Of a DNA stretch of 10,595 bases, positions 1 to 6,106 are shown piece by piece. Position numbers and translations under genes: made by a program. A model generated the notes under the pieces. That model searched no databases, had not been told where the DNA came from, and saw only the letters and a program-made list of their open reading frames with translations. The stretch is from NCBI GenBank assembly GCA_023230265.1, contig JALNXR010000050.1, positions 1 through 10,595 of the forward strand. Reading direction: 5' to 3'. This DNA comes from Bacteroidales bacterium (GTDB lineage: Bacteria; Bacteroidota; Bacteroidia; Bacteroidales; UBA932). How positions within the stretch are numbered: the first letter of the stretch is position 1; every line of letters begins with the position of its first letter.

Positions 1-134
1 GGCAGTCCGCAGAGATGCGAAAGTCAACCGCATGACATTTCCCGCATGTATCCATGCGAATCAATAACAGCCAGAGTACAATCAGGTATGCCGTGGATCA
101 AAGTTAAGTCAAAATTAGAACTGCTGGGTGTTCG

Positions 135-1349
135 GTGATTATGTTTCGATTTATGATTTCCAGCAGTCGCGGTTTTTTCGGTAAGGCGATGGTGGTTTCC
201 ATTGATAAAGTAACCGCTCTCAGGATGTATGATAAGGTTCAGAAGTATTGGAATAAAGAGATCCAGCGGATCAAGCAGGAGCTGCAGGGGCATTATACGC
301 TCTCAGAGGAGCAGAAGAATGAACTTCTTGAGCGGCTGCAACTGCTGAAATGCACGGATATGGCGCTGATTGTGTCGCCTGGGCAGAATGAAATCGAGCA
401 GATGCATAAGCTGGGGCTTGATATTGAACCTCATCGCAGATGGATGAATGACTCTGTTCCCGGCATGGATGAAAAATTCAAAGATCCTGATGACCCTCTT
501 CGGATAGTATTTCTCTGTGCCATGTGGCTGACAGGTTTTGATGCGCCGAGCTGCTCAACAATATATCTCGATAAACCGATGCGTAACCATACGCTGATGC
601 AGACTATCGCGCGCGCAAACAGGGTGTTCCCTGAGAAGCATAGCGGATTGATTGTTGATATCAGTGAAGTGCTGGGCCAGGTTCAGGAGGTGCTGGATGA
701 ATCCATTGCGGGTATGGATGTGCCGGAGAGACCGTACAATCTGGTTGACCTCTCTAAGATAGACTTTGAAAAGCTGCATGACCGCTTTAAGAGGTCGAAA
801 CACAAGAACACAGATCTTGAGAGATTGAAAGCTGCTATTCGAGCGCAGCTGGAGAAGTTGATCCAACATAACAGCACCCGCGCCGATTATCTGGAAAAGT
901 TTGAAGAGCTGATTAAGAGTTATAATGACGGCAGCCGTAATATAGAGCAGATTCTTGAAGAGCTGTTGAACTTTGCGGAGACCTTCTCCGAAGAAGAGCA
1001 ACGCCATGTAAGGGAACATCTGAGTGAAGAGGAGCTGACCATCTTTGATATTCTCACCCGCCCCGGGCCTGAACTCACTCAGGATGAACGCGAGGAGGTG
1101 AAAAAGGTAGCCCAGCGTGTGCTTGATCGGCTCAAAACCCTGCTTGGACTTGATTGGCGGCGCATTACCCAGGCGCGTGCAAAGGTCAAACTGGCGATTG
1201 AAGATACGCTCGACCAGGGCCTGCCACGTTCCTACACACCCGAGATTTACAAGACCAAATGCTCGGCTGTTTTCATGCATGTATACGAAAGCTACTACGG
1301 CGAAGGCAAGGGCGTTTACGCAAAGGCTGGGTATGAAGTTGAATTTTAG
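135..1349 (+). pseudogene. hsdR: Type I restriction enzyme HsdR, C-terminal half only (5'-truncated)
   Basis: This is the translocase (motor) end of a type I restriction subunit, which pulls DNA by ATP hydrolysis before cleavage. The open frame begins at a GTG and gives 404 residues; HsdR proteins normally have about 1000. Recognisable sequence starts near GKAMVVS (residue 16). Helicase motif V (TGFDAPS, residues 133-139) and motif VI (QTIARANRV, 156-164) are present, followed by a long charged helical region (about 200-330) and the conserved end [16 protein letters not shown]. The N-terminal nuclease domain and Walker A/DEAD motifs are absent. Upstream, the frame is closed by stops at 33-35 and just before 117, so the first 15 residues are probably junction sequence. 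With nuclease and ATP-binding motifs gone, it cannot be active. The HsdS piece at 2750-3373 on the same strand is likely from the same locus. Confidence 0.88.
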
Positions 1350-1655
1350 ATGGGCTAAGAACCTAGGTTCGCGCCAGGTGCGGAGTGCAGAAGTTCTAAA
1401 GTTCGAGAGTTCTAAAGTGAAAAGGGCGCGCATTTGGCTAGAGGCAACGTAGGTCCGATTTCCAATCGGACATGTCCGGTTTGAAACCGGACCTACTGAA
1501 GTTCGATTGCGTTTTCGGTTTACTATAACGGTGACGATGCTGGTTGACGAGCCTCCGCATGATCCCAATCATCCACCAACATCGTCGCACAACATCGTCA
1601 ATCGGTGCCGCTCTACGAGTGGCCTATGTCGCTCATAGAGCAACTACTACACTAA
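1350..1655. other. Intergenic stretch without a recognisable gene
   Basis: There is no ORF with family features here. It holds a direct repeat AGTTCTAAAGT at 1392-1402 and 1408-1418, the double hairpin at 1449-1496, and a loose inverted repeat (GACGATGCTGG near 1535 against CCAACATCGTC near 1580). A long minus-strand frame that runs through it into hsdR is a shadow of hsdR. Confidence 0.6.
1449..1496. repeat. 48-bp double-hairpin palindromic repeat (REP-like)
   Basis: The outer arms GTAGGTCCG (1449-1457) and CGGACCTAC (1488-1496) are perfect inverted repeats. Inside are two smaller hairpins: TCCGATT/AATCGGA, and TCCGGTTT followed by GAAACCGGA. The compact nested symmetry is typical of dispersed intergenic REP-like elements. 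Only one copy is in this window, so dispersal is inferred. Confidence 0.75.
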
Positions 1656-1820
1656 CCGCCTATAAACGTTCTGAGCTTGAGTGTTTCTGAGCGTATCCAA
1701 TTCGTCTCGGATATCTGGGACACGATTGCGGAAGTTCCCGAGGCAGTCGTATTGTCCGGCGAGCAGAAGGAAGAGTTGAAATGTGTAGGGTTGGCTCTCA
1801 GAGCCAAGCAAAGATTATGA
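1656..1820 (+). pseudogene. Remnant of an addiction-module antitoxin (Unstab_antitox/RelB-like type)
   Basis: Reading from just after an in-frame TAA (1653-1655) to the TGA at 1818-1820 gives about 54 residues containing LSVSERIQFVSDIWDTIAEV, then PEAVVLSGEQKEELK. This matches the signature of the short putative addiction-module antitoxins (PF09720 family: xSxxERIxLVxDIWDSIA...P...LTxEQxxEL). No ATG, GTG or TTG lies in a sensible position at the start; an ATA sits at 1662. The C-terminus ends at AKQRL, short of the usual tail, and tail-like sequence may continue out of frame. No partner toxin follows. I read it as a dead copy. The family call comes from motif memory, not a search. Confidence 0.72.
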
Positions 1821-2165
1821 AAACCTAGGGACGCGCCTTTGAAGAACAAACACCCGGTGCTCACAAATTGCTTCTAAGAAGCAACTCTACACCTCAGGGT
1901 GCGCCTTTCACAAACTACACCAGAATCCTCATCGGCCTTGTTTTCAGCGATGCCGACGGGGACGTCGGCGCTCCCAGGGCCGTGTGCGCTCCCAGCGACG
2001 TTCGCGTTATTCGGCACATTCGAATCTTGCTTGGCTTTGGATTAAAGACGGCTTCGTGAAAAGCGCTGGCTCTGATATGGTTTGTCATTTCAATTCTTTG
2101 CTCTTTGCAAAGGCAAGTCGTTTTGTACTACTATCATTCATATTCTTGTTTTTTTTGTACGTTTA
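1821..2165. other. Intergenic stretch with palindromic repeat, no gene
   Basis: Short open frames exist here but none has family features. The phrase CCTAGGGACGCGCCTTTG (about 1826) has weaker relatives near 1361 and 1893, suggesting small dispersed repeat fragments. A hairpin lies at 1952-1969. The last part (about 2080-2165) is T-rich and leads into the MITE-like element. Confidence 0.5.
1952..1969. repeat. GC-rich palindrome GCCGACG-GGGA-CGTCGGC
   Basis: A perfect 7-bp stem with a GGGA loop sits in a local GC-rich patch with the flanking phrase CGCTCCCAG, which recurs at 1986-1994. It resembles dispersed intergenic palindromes. A transcription terminator is unlikely because no T-run follows. 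Confidence 0.6.
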
Positions 2166-2364
2166 TTATCTCTCACAGAGGCACAGAGAACACAGAGAGT
2201 AGCTGAACTTTTCGCAGCACTGAGAGAATATTTTAAGGTGAAAAATCTTAGAGGTGAAAAATGTGGAAAACTGGGAACGTCGAGCCCGAACTTTACGCCT
2301 TTGAGTCTTTGCTGGTGGAAACTCTGAAACAACTCAGAGAACTCTGTGCCTCTGTGAGAGATAA
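2166..2364. repeat. MITE-like element with perfect 23-bp terminal inverted repeats
   Basis: The left terminus (2166-2188, beginning TTATCTCTCACAGAGGCAC) is the exact reverse complement of the right terminus (2342-2364), giving a 199-bp element. Its core has the tandem-like phrase AAAAATCTTAGAGGTGAAAA. Short frames across it, encoding SLTEAQRTQR on one strand and LCVLCASVR on the other, are widespread false gene calls over this kind of 'CACAGAG' repeat. No transposase is encoded, so any movement would be in trans. An inverted, partial second copy lies at 10489-10595 and a decayed core piece at 6849-6890. Confidence 0.8.
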
Positions 2365-2393
2365 AGAATTGGTTGCGGCTATGCTGCGCTAGG
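2287..2393 (+). repeat. 107-bp repeat, inverted copy of 10489-10595
   Basis: Every base of 2287-2393 pairs with the reverse complement of 10489-10595, and the identity stops abruptly at 2393/10489. It covers the right half of the MITE-like element and 29 bp beyond its terminal repeat. The match is still unbroken at the window end, so the true repeat is longer. Confidence 0.95.
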
Positions 2394-2517
2394 TATGCTG
2401 ATGATATTGAAACCTTAAAACCATTTCGATGACGTTGAAGAATAAAACCTGGAAATAAAAAGCTGGTAACTGTGCCATATTCAGCCTCAGCTGAAAAGTT
2501 AGCGTTTTATCAATTAC

Positions 2518-2685
2518 ATGATTGTAAAGTTTCGCATAAATGGCGCAGCAATTTTATATGGAATGCTACGAGGTCAGGTTGCTCAGATTACCGCACAATC
2601 TGTTCACGGACAATTTCTTTTGCCAACTGCCAATTTCATCGAATTATACGAGAAAACAACAGACGCAGGCCAGCCACAGGAGTAA
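2518..2685 (+). pseudogene. C-terminal remnant of a SecB-like chaperone
   Basis: The frame encodes 55 residues: MIVKFRINGAAILYGMLRGQ, then VAQITAQSVHGQFLLPTANF and a short tail ending at TAA. The pattern 'N-x-A-x-[IF]-L-[YF]-[GP]-x-x-R ... [IL]T-x-x-[SG] ... LP-x-x-[ND]F' is that of the last third of SecB-fold proteins, including the SecB-like chaperones coded beside HigBA-type TA systems. Full proteins have about 140-150 residues. Here the frame is closed by a TAG at 2500-2502 and the preceding sequence is repeat (17-mer at 2494-2510), so only the end survives. The assignment is by motif resemblance. An unrelated small protein remains possible. Confidence 0.55.
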
Positions 2686-2687
2686 GT

Positions 2688-2749
2688 ATGAAGTTAATTG
2701 ATACGGCAACACAAGTTCTGGAAAAGGCGTGAAAGCTGTTGAGTTCCAA
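2688..2749 (+). pseudogene. HARE-HTH domain fragment, copy 1
   Basis: ATG at 2688, three bases after the preceding stop codon. It reads MKLIDTATQVLEKA, a TGA, then KLLSS. Aligned with the copy at 6107 (VKYIDMAIQVLGKAGKPLSS), the TGA replaces a Gly codon. HARE-HTH (PF05066-type) domains begin like this and are found in restriction and chromatin-linked proteins. The preceding CACAGGAG(T/C)AAGT is shared by both copies. Homology ends near 2749, where HsdS sequence begins. Confidence 0.62.
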
Positions 2750-3373
2750 TCTTTTGGATCAAGACTTCCTCTACAACATCCTCGGTTCAGCCCGTATTTT
2801 TGCACAATTCAAACAAACTGCAACAGGTGGAGTAGTAAACAACCTCAACAGCGAAATCGTACGTCGGGTTCAAATCCCCCTGCCTCCAATGGAGGTGCAG
2901 AAAGAGATTGTGGAGGAGATCGAGGGTTACCAAGAGTCATCAACGGTGCCCGCGCTGTACTCGACAACTACCGCCCCCACATTCCCATCCATCCCGACTG
3001 GCCGATGGTGGCGCTTGGGAAAGTTTGTGTCATGAATCCGCGCAAATCTGAATTAGCTGACCTGGAAGGTTCCACAGTCGTGTCGTTCGTTCCAATGTCT
3101 GACATTGGCGAGCACGAGATGTTCTTTTCGTCAAAAGGCACGAAGCGACTAGACGAGGTGACTACGAGTTACACCTATTTCGCAGACAATGATGTGCTTT
3201 TGGCGAAGGTGACACCATGTTTCGAGAACGGAAAGGCCGTCGTTGCAAACGATCTTGTAAATGGGATTGGTTTCGGGTCGAGCGAATTATATGTACTGAG
3301 ACCGACAGGCGATCTCATCCCGCAGTGGGTATTTATGATTGTCGCAACTCATAACCGCAACAAAAGAATGTAA
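2739..3373 (+). pseudogene. hsdS: Type I restriction specificity subunit HsdS fragment with frameshift
   Basis: HsdS recognises the target DNA of type I systems. The first frame (from about 2750) gives LLDQDFLYNIL, the TRD1 end NLNSEIVRRVQIPLPP, and the conserved-helix start EVQKEIVEEIEGYQ. At 2931-2936 the frame shifts: CAA-GA-GTC lacks one base, and the second frame continues RVINGARAVLDNYRPHIPIH, then a TRD2 start (DWPMVALGKV) to QWVFMIV. Restoring one A in the CAAGA run would fuse the two frames into a normal HsdS order. The second TRD is cut at about 3345 and followed by unrelated codons to TAA. Both the missing N-terminal TRD portion and the C-terminus argue for decay, although the single frameshift alone could be a sequencing error. 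Confidence 0.87.
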
Positions 3374-3470
3374 CGGCTCATTCTGCCAATTGTTTTGAGT
3401 ATAATGGTATCTGCACAAACCAGAGAAGACATATTAAATTTGACAGCATTAAATTAATTACATCTCGCTA

Positions 3471-3499
3471 TTGACTCATAACGTCATGCGTTATATAAT
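3471..3499 (+). promoter_or_regulatory. Sigma-70-type promoter of higBA
   Basis: TTGACT (-35, 3471-3476), a 17-bp spacer, and a perfect TATAAT (-10, 3494-3499). The expected transcription start is about 3505-3508, right at the higB ATG. Confidence 0.75.
3478..3494. promoter_or_regulatory. Putative HigA operator, ATAACG-TCATG-CGTTAT
   Basis: A perfect 6-bp dyad with a 5-nt centre fills the spacer between -35 and -10. HigA antitoxins typically autorepress by binding such palindromes in their own promoter, so this is the likely site for repressing higBA. Confidence 0.65.
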
Positions 3500-3507
3500 A
3501 GCGGCAA

Positions 3508-3789
3508 ATGATAGAAAGCTTTAAATGCAAAGAGACTGCAAACATATTTGCACGGCTATTTTCACAAAAATTACCTGCTGATATCCAGCAAGTTGCATTT
3601 AGAAAGCTAAGAATGTTAAACCGAAGTGCAAACATTAATGATCTTCGCATTCCTCCCGCAAATCGATTGCAAGCCCTTTCAGGCAAACGGAAAGGGCAGT
3701 ATAGTATGCGCATTAATCAGCAATGGAGGATATGTTTTGAATGGAAAAACAACAATGCATTTAATGTCGAGATTGTCGACTATCACTAA
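3508..3789 (+). CDS. higB: HigB-type toxin (RelE superfamily mRNA interferase)
   Basis: A 93-residue protein of full family length, predicted to cleave mRNA on the ribosome when not neutralised by HigA. The order MIESFKCKET, KLPADIQQVAFRKLRMLN (residues 21-38), NDLRIPPANRL (44-54), KGQYSMRINQQWRICFEW (62-79) and EIVDYH matches the PF05015 'plasmid maintenance killer' family throughout. The ATG at 3508 is supported by the family N-terminus. There is no Shine-Dalgarno and almost no leader after the predicted transcription start, so the mRNA may be leaderless. The antitoxin gene starts 9 nt downstream in the usual toxin-first order. No defect is visible. Confidence 0.93.
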   Translation: MIESFKCKETANIFARLFSQKLPADIQQVAFRKLRMLNRSANINDLRIPPANRLQALSGKRKGQYSMRINQQWRICFEWKNNNAFNVEIVDYH

Positions 3790-3798
3790 GGAGAGCTT

Positions 3799-4095
3799 AT
3801 GAAAAAGATTAACGCAGTACACCCGGGAGAGGTGCTTTGTGAAGAGTTTCTCAAACCAATGGAGATCAGCCAGAATCAGCTGGGGCGTGATCTCAGCGTC
3901 TCTCCTCGCAGAATTAATGAAATCATTCACGGCAAGAGAAGCATTACAGCCGATACCGCTCTGCGCCTCGCAGCATATTTTGGGAACTCGGCATCGTTTT
4001 GGATGGGATTGCAGATGGACTATGATCTTGATATTGCAGAAGACAATCTTGCCCATAGAATTCGTAAAGAGGTGCGTCAGATAACATTTGCTTGA
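3799..4095 (+). CDS. higA: HigA-type antitoxin (VapI/XRE helix-turn-helix)
   Basis: A 98-residue DNA-binding antitoxin expected to bind HigB and repress the operon. It has the family start NAVHPGEVLCEEFLKPM (residues 5-21), a helix-turn-helix about 23-45 (ISQNQLGRDLSVSPRRINEI), HGKRSITADTALRLAAYFG (44-62) and FWMGLQMDYDLDIA (67-80). The start is set by AAGGAG (3788-3793), 5 nt before ATG, overlapping the end of higB. A 75-bp segment of this gene (3979-4053) is repeated with two substitutions at 6770-6844. The protein looks intact, without the longer C-terminal chaperone-dependence tail of some chaperone-linked antitoxins. Confidence 0.93.
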   Translation: MKKINAVHPGEVLCEEFLKPMEISQNQLGRDLSVSPRRINEIIHGKRSITADTALRLAAYFGNSASFWMGLQMDYDLDIAEDNLAHRIRKEVRQITFA

Positions 4096-4140
4096 GGATT
4101 TAGTAGATTCATGGCTAAAGAAGGTCATAGCAAAGTACTT

Positions 4141-4340
4141 TTTATAAAAGCGGGTACAGGGTTTTAGAGTTGCAAAAGCATAGTTTTTTCTCGAGAAGCC
4201 AACAATGCCGAGCCTCTCAATATTTTGTACAGAGTAGAATCAATCAAAAGGGAAGCTTTTGTTACGTCAGCCGCTCAAAGTAGTGCGCATGAGGATGATG
4301 CAAAGATTGCTTTTGAAACTTTTTTGGAGACACTGCCGTA
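4141..4340. repeat. Degenerate ~200-bp repeat, copy A
   Basis: TTTATAAAAGCGGGTACAGG through GAAGCTTTTGTTACGTCA to about GACACTGCCG aligns with copy B (5166-5362) over its whole length with many substitutions and at least one indel, and with copy C (6017-6094) over its first part. One frame reads SIKREAFVTSAAQSSAHEDD here and SIKKEAFATSNAKSIAHVDG in copy B, so it may be an old coding remnant, but substitutions show no clear codon bias. It begins 46 bp after higA. Confidence 0.7.
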
Positions 4341-4371
4341 TATCAGTGTTCACAGCTTCACACAGATAAGA

Positions 4372-4401
4372 TTGAAACTCAATCGTATATAAGGATATGA
4401 T
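4372..4401 (+). promoter_or_regulatory. Candidate promoter of the RelE-like toxin operon
   Basis: TTGAAA (4372-4377), an 18-bp spacer and TATGAT (4396-4401). A second TATGAT falls at 4416-4421 in the following tandem repeat. Spacing and sequence are good but unproven. Confidence 0.4.
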
Positions 4402-4430
4402 AGCTACAATAAGGATATGATGGCTACAAT
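4391..4430 (+). repeat. Tandem 20-bp duplication directly before the toxin start
   Basis: AAGGATATGATAGCTACAAT (4391-4410) is followed directly by AAGGATATGATGGCTACAAT (4411-4430), 19 of 20 identical, and ends where the ATG at 4431 begins. It duplicates a possible -10 (TATGAT) and may be an operator pair for the antidote protein. Confidence 0.85.
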
Positions 4431-4772
4431 ATGGACATGGGCACAACTCCACAAATTTTGCATGAATATGTTACGCGAACCGGGAAAAACCCTTTCCGTA
4501 AATGGTTATTAAGCCTTAGAGACATTCACGCGAGGGCCAAGATTCGAGTTCGTTTAAACCGTATAAGATCAGGTAATTTTGGCGATGTTAAATCCATCGG
4601 TGATGGTGTTTCCGAACTGAAGATAAACCATGGCCCCGGTTATCGTGTATATTTCGCAAAAAAAGGCAATGCCATTGTTTTACTTTTGTGCGGCGGTGAT
4701 AAACCAAGCCAAACAAAGGACATAAAAACGGCTAAAGAGCATTGGGCTGACTATAATAAGAGGTTATCATGA
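4431..4772 (+). CDS. RelE/HI1419-like toxin (addiction module killer protein)
   Basis: A 113-residue protein of the phage-derived Gp49/HI1419 branch of the RelE-ParE superfamily, probably a ribosome-dependent RNase. Supporting segments are TGKNPFRKWLLSLRD (17-31), ARAKIRVRLNRIRSGNFGDV (34-53), SELKINHGPGYRVYFAKKG (61-79) and VLLLCGGDKPSQTKDIKTA (83-101), which are the usual core strand and GDK-SQ-DI end. The frame is closed by a stop at 4410-4412, leaving only ATG 4431 or ATG 4437; neither has a good ribosome-binding site. It overlaps the antidote gene by ATGA (4769-4772), so translation is probably coupled. No defect is visible. Confidence 0.9.
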   Translation: MDMGTTPQILHEYVTRTGKNPFRKWLLSLRDIHARAKIRVRLNRIRSGNFGDVKSIGDGVSELKINHGPGYRVYFAKKGNAIVLLLCGGDKPSQTKDIKTAKEHWADYNKRLS

Positions 4773-5110
4773 AAAAACCATATGAAGATTATGAAGCAGG
4801 ACTTCAGAAGTCATTAGGCAATGAAGAAGAAGCGGCGGCCTATCTTAATGCGGCTCTTGAAGATGGGTCACAAGATGTATTTTTAATGGCACTTCGTGAT
4901 GTCGCCAATGCAAGAGGATTTTCACAGCTGGCGCACAATGCAGATCTAAACCGGGAAAATCTGTACAGAATACTATCAGCTACAGGTAATCCCCAGCTGG
5001 CCAGCTTGAACACATTGCTGGATGCTCTTGGACTCAAACTTGCAATTGAGACAAAAAAATCAAGATCCTTTGTGGTGGCTGAAGAAAATGAAACATATAC
5101 GAAGTCTTAA
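4769..5110 (+). CDS. HI1420-like addiction module antidote (HTH)
   Basis: A 113-residue antitoxin paired with the preceding toxin, as in the HI1419-HI1420 type. Features are the N-terminal segment YEDYEAGLQKSLGNEEEA, the stretch AYLNAALEDGSQDVFLMALR (24-43), and a helix-turn-helix about 50-75 (GFSQLAHNADLNRENLYRIL) followed by LASLNTLLDALGLKLAIE, typical of the putative addiction-module antidote family. AAGAGG (4758-4763) precedes the ATG by 5 nt. The protein runs about 15 residues past the usual end (RSFVVAEENETYTKS). It is intact and likely represses its own promoter, possibly at the tandem 20-mers upstream. Confidence 0.9.
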   Translation: MKKPYEDYEAGLQKSLGNEEEAAAYLNAALEDGSQDVFLMALRDVANARGFSQLAHNADLNRENLYRILSATGNPQLASLNTLLDALGLKLAIETKKSRSFVVAEENETYTKS

Positions 5111-5131
5111 AATGCTGCTGTCAGTCGGCTG

Positions 5132-5362
5132 TCAGGGTCAACCCTTAGATTAAAAGTTAGCGGTTTGTAAAAGCGGGCACAGGGTTTCGAAGTTGCAGGA
5201 GCAAGATTTTTTATTGGGAAGCCAATAATGCAGAGCCGCTCGATATTTTATGCGGATGTAGGATCAATCAAAAAAGAAGCTTTTGCTACGTCAAATGCCA
5301 AGAGTATTGCACATGTGGATGGTGCGAAAATTGCTGTTGGATCTTTTTTAAAAGGCGCTACC
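5132..5362. repeat. Degenerate ~200-bp repeat, copy B
   Basis: It matches copy C from TCAGGGT (5132) through GAAGTTGCAGGAGCAAGATT and AATGCAGAGCC, and copy A from about 5166 to AAGGCGCTACCG. It contains AAAAGTTAGCGGTTTGT, a variant of the 17-mer identical at 2494-2510 and 6005-6021. It starts 22 bp after the antidote gene. Confidence 0.75.
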
Positions 5363-5394
5363 GGGTATTGAAGCCTCCAATGCGATTTAACATC

Positions 5395-5854
5395 CAGTAT
5401 TTTCCGTATATATTCACCAGAATCAGAACTCGCCATCTCTCGCATATCCCGACCAATTAAAGTTGTTGAAGCAAGTTCTATGTCGCTACCTACACTCGTC
5501 ATTATATCTCTATGGGGGGAGCTCCTCAGCCGTGCTCTGTTTCCGATTTCGCATTTTTTCACCCAAACGCTGATATGCATCCCAGTCTGGCAACTGTACC
5601 GAGATATCCACATCCATTGTCCTGCGTCCTGATTCAATTCCATGCATGTGGAAGAATAAGACATCCCTGGCTGTTGCACCGAAAAGCAGGATTGGCACGC
5701 TCAGCCTGTTAGCAAGGGAAACAAGTTTTACAAGCACCTGCTCCAACTGGTGGTTAATCGGCCTCAATAATGTTACGCAAGTGCTCATACCAGGTAAATC
5801 AATAGAGAGGTTGCCTGCCATATCCATAAAGGCAACACTTGCATCAATTAACAT
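5395..5854 (-). pseudogene. Nucleotidyltransferase (AbiEii/MNT-like), internal deletion and frameshift
   Basis: The N-terminal part (5854 down to about 5552) carries LLFGATARDVLFFHMHGIES (residues 57-76 of the open frame) and RRTMDVDISVQLPDW, i.e. the G-x-x-ARD motif and the DxD metal-binding pair (D81, D83) of the nucleotidyltransferase fold. A different frame (5508 down to 5395) carries SDIELASTTLIGRDMREMAS, which is the C-terminal signature of the same family. The roughly 130-residue middle is missing at about 5508-5552. Relatives are often TA-like toxins or abortive-infection proteins with a small upstream partner. The better family start is probably ATG at 5788 (MSTCVTLLRP). The frame upstream, GAKHVEMLIDASVAFMD, could be the tail of that partner. 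Confidence 0.78.
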
Positions 5855-5887
5855 TTCAACGTGCTTGGCCCCAAGCTGATCTGTATG

Positions 5888-5940
5888 TGTTCACAATATA
5901 CCACTGTTCATTATTAATGAACAAGAACTAAAAGTGAACA
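5888..5940. promoter_or_regulatory. Concentric palindromes with four TGTTCA half-sites
   Basis: Inner perfect 19-bp palindrome TGTTCATTA-T-TAATGAACA (5905-5923). Outer arms TGTTCAC (5888-5894) and GTGAACA (5934-5940). Both pairs share one centre at 5914, and half-sites on each side are 17 bp apart. This looks like a cooperative operator for a dimeric repressor. Confidence 0.65.
5895..5924 (-). promoter_or_regulatory. Candidate leftward promoter for the nucleotidyltransferase module
   Basis: On the minus strand, TTGTTC (5924-5919), an 18-bp spacer and TATATT (5900-5895) overlap the palindromic operator. Transcription would start near 5888, about 34 nt before the ATG at 5854. Confidence 0.45.
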
Positions 5941-5982
5941 AACGACGGTGATTGAGCGAGGCGGCATCAGTGTCATGGCGCA

Positions 5983-6094
5983 TCAGGGTATTGCCCCTTA
6001 GTTTAAAAGTTAGCGTTTTATAAAAATGGGTACAGGATTTCGAAGTTGCAGGAGCAAGATTTTTTATTGGAAAGTCAACAATGCAGAGCCTCTC
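5983..6094. repeat. Degenerate repeat, copy C (truncated)
   Basis: It aligns with copy B from TCAGGGT through AAAAGTTAGCGTTTTAT (6005-6021) and GCAGGAGCAAGATTTTTTAT to GCAGAGCCTCTC (6094). The rest of the repeat is replaced by the CACAGGAGCAAGT leader of the HARE-HTH fragment. Confidence 0.75.
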
Positions 6095-6106
6095 ACAGGA
6101 GCAAGT

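Noticed and set aside
1..134. Possible transposase or HsdR start upstream of 135
   Set aside because: Frames are short and interrupted, with stops at 33-35 and just before 117 in the hsdR frame. There is only a small hairpin, CGCATG-TATC-CATGCG, and no family motif.
555..1568. 337-residue minus-strand open frame
   Set aside because: It is antisense to the HsdR fragment, which has clear helicase motifs. The minus product shows no family features.
2082..2332. Small frames encoding SLTEAQRTQR or LCVLCASVR
   Set aside because: They lie in the palindromic CACAGAG repeat. These peptides are recurrent spurious calls over such repeats.
2472..2732. 86-residue plus-strand frame ending in MKLIDTATQVLEKA
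   Set aside because: Only its last 15 codons (HARE-HTH fragment) are meaningful. The rest is out of frame with the SecB-like remnant.
4141..6094. Integron attC sites between TA modules
   Set aside because: I looked for RYYYAAC/GTTRRRY core pairs at the repeat ends; GTTAGCG does not fit and no matching partner exists. No integrase is present.
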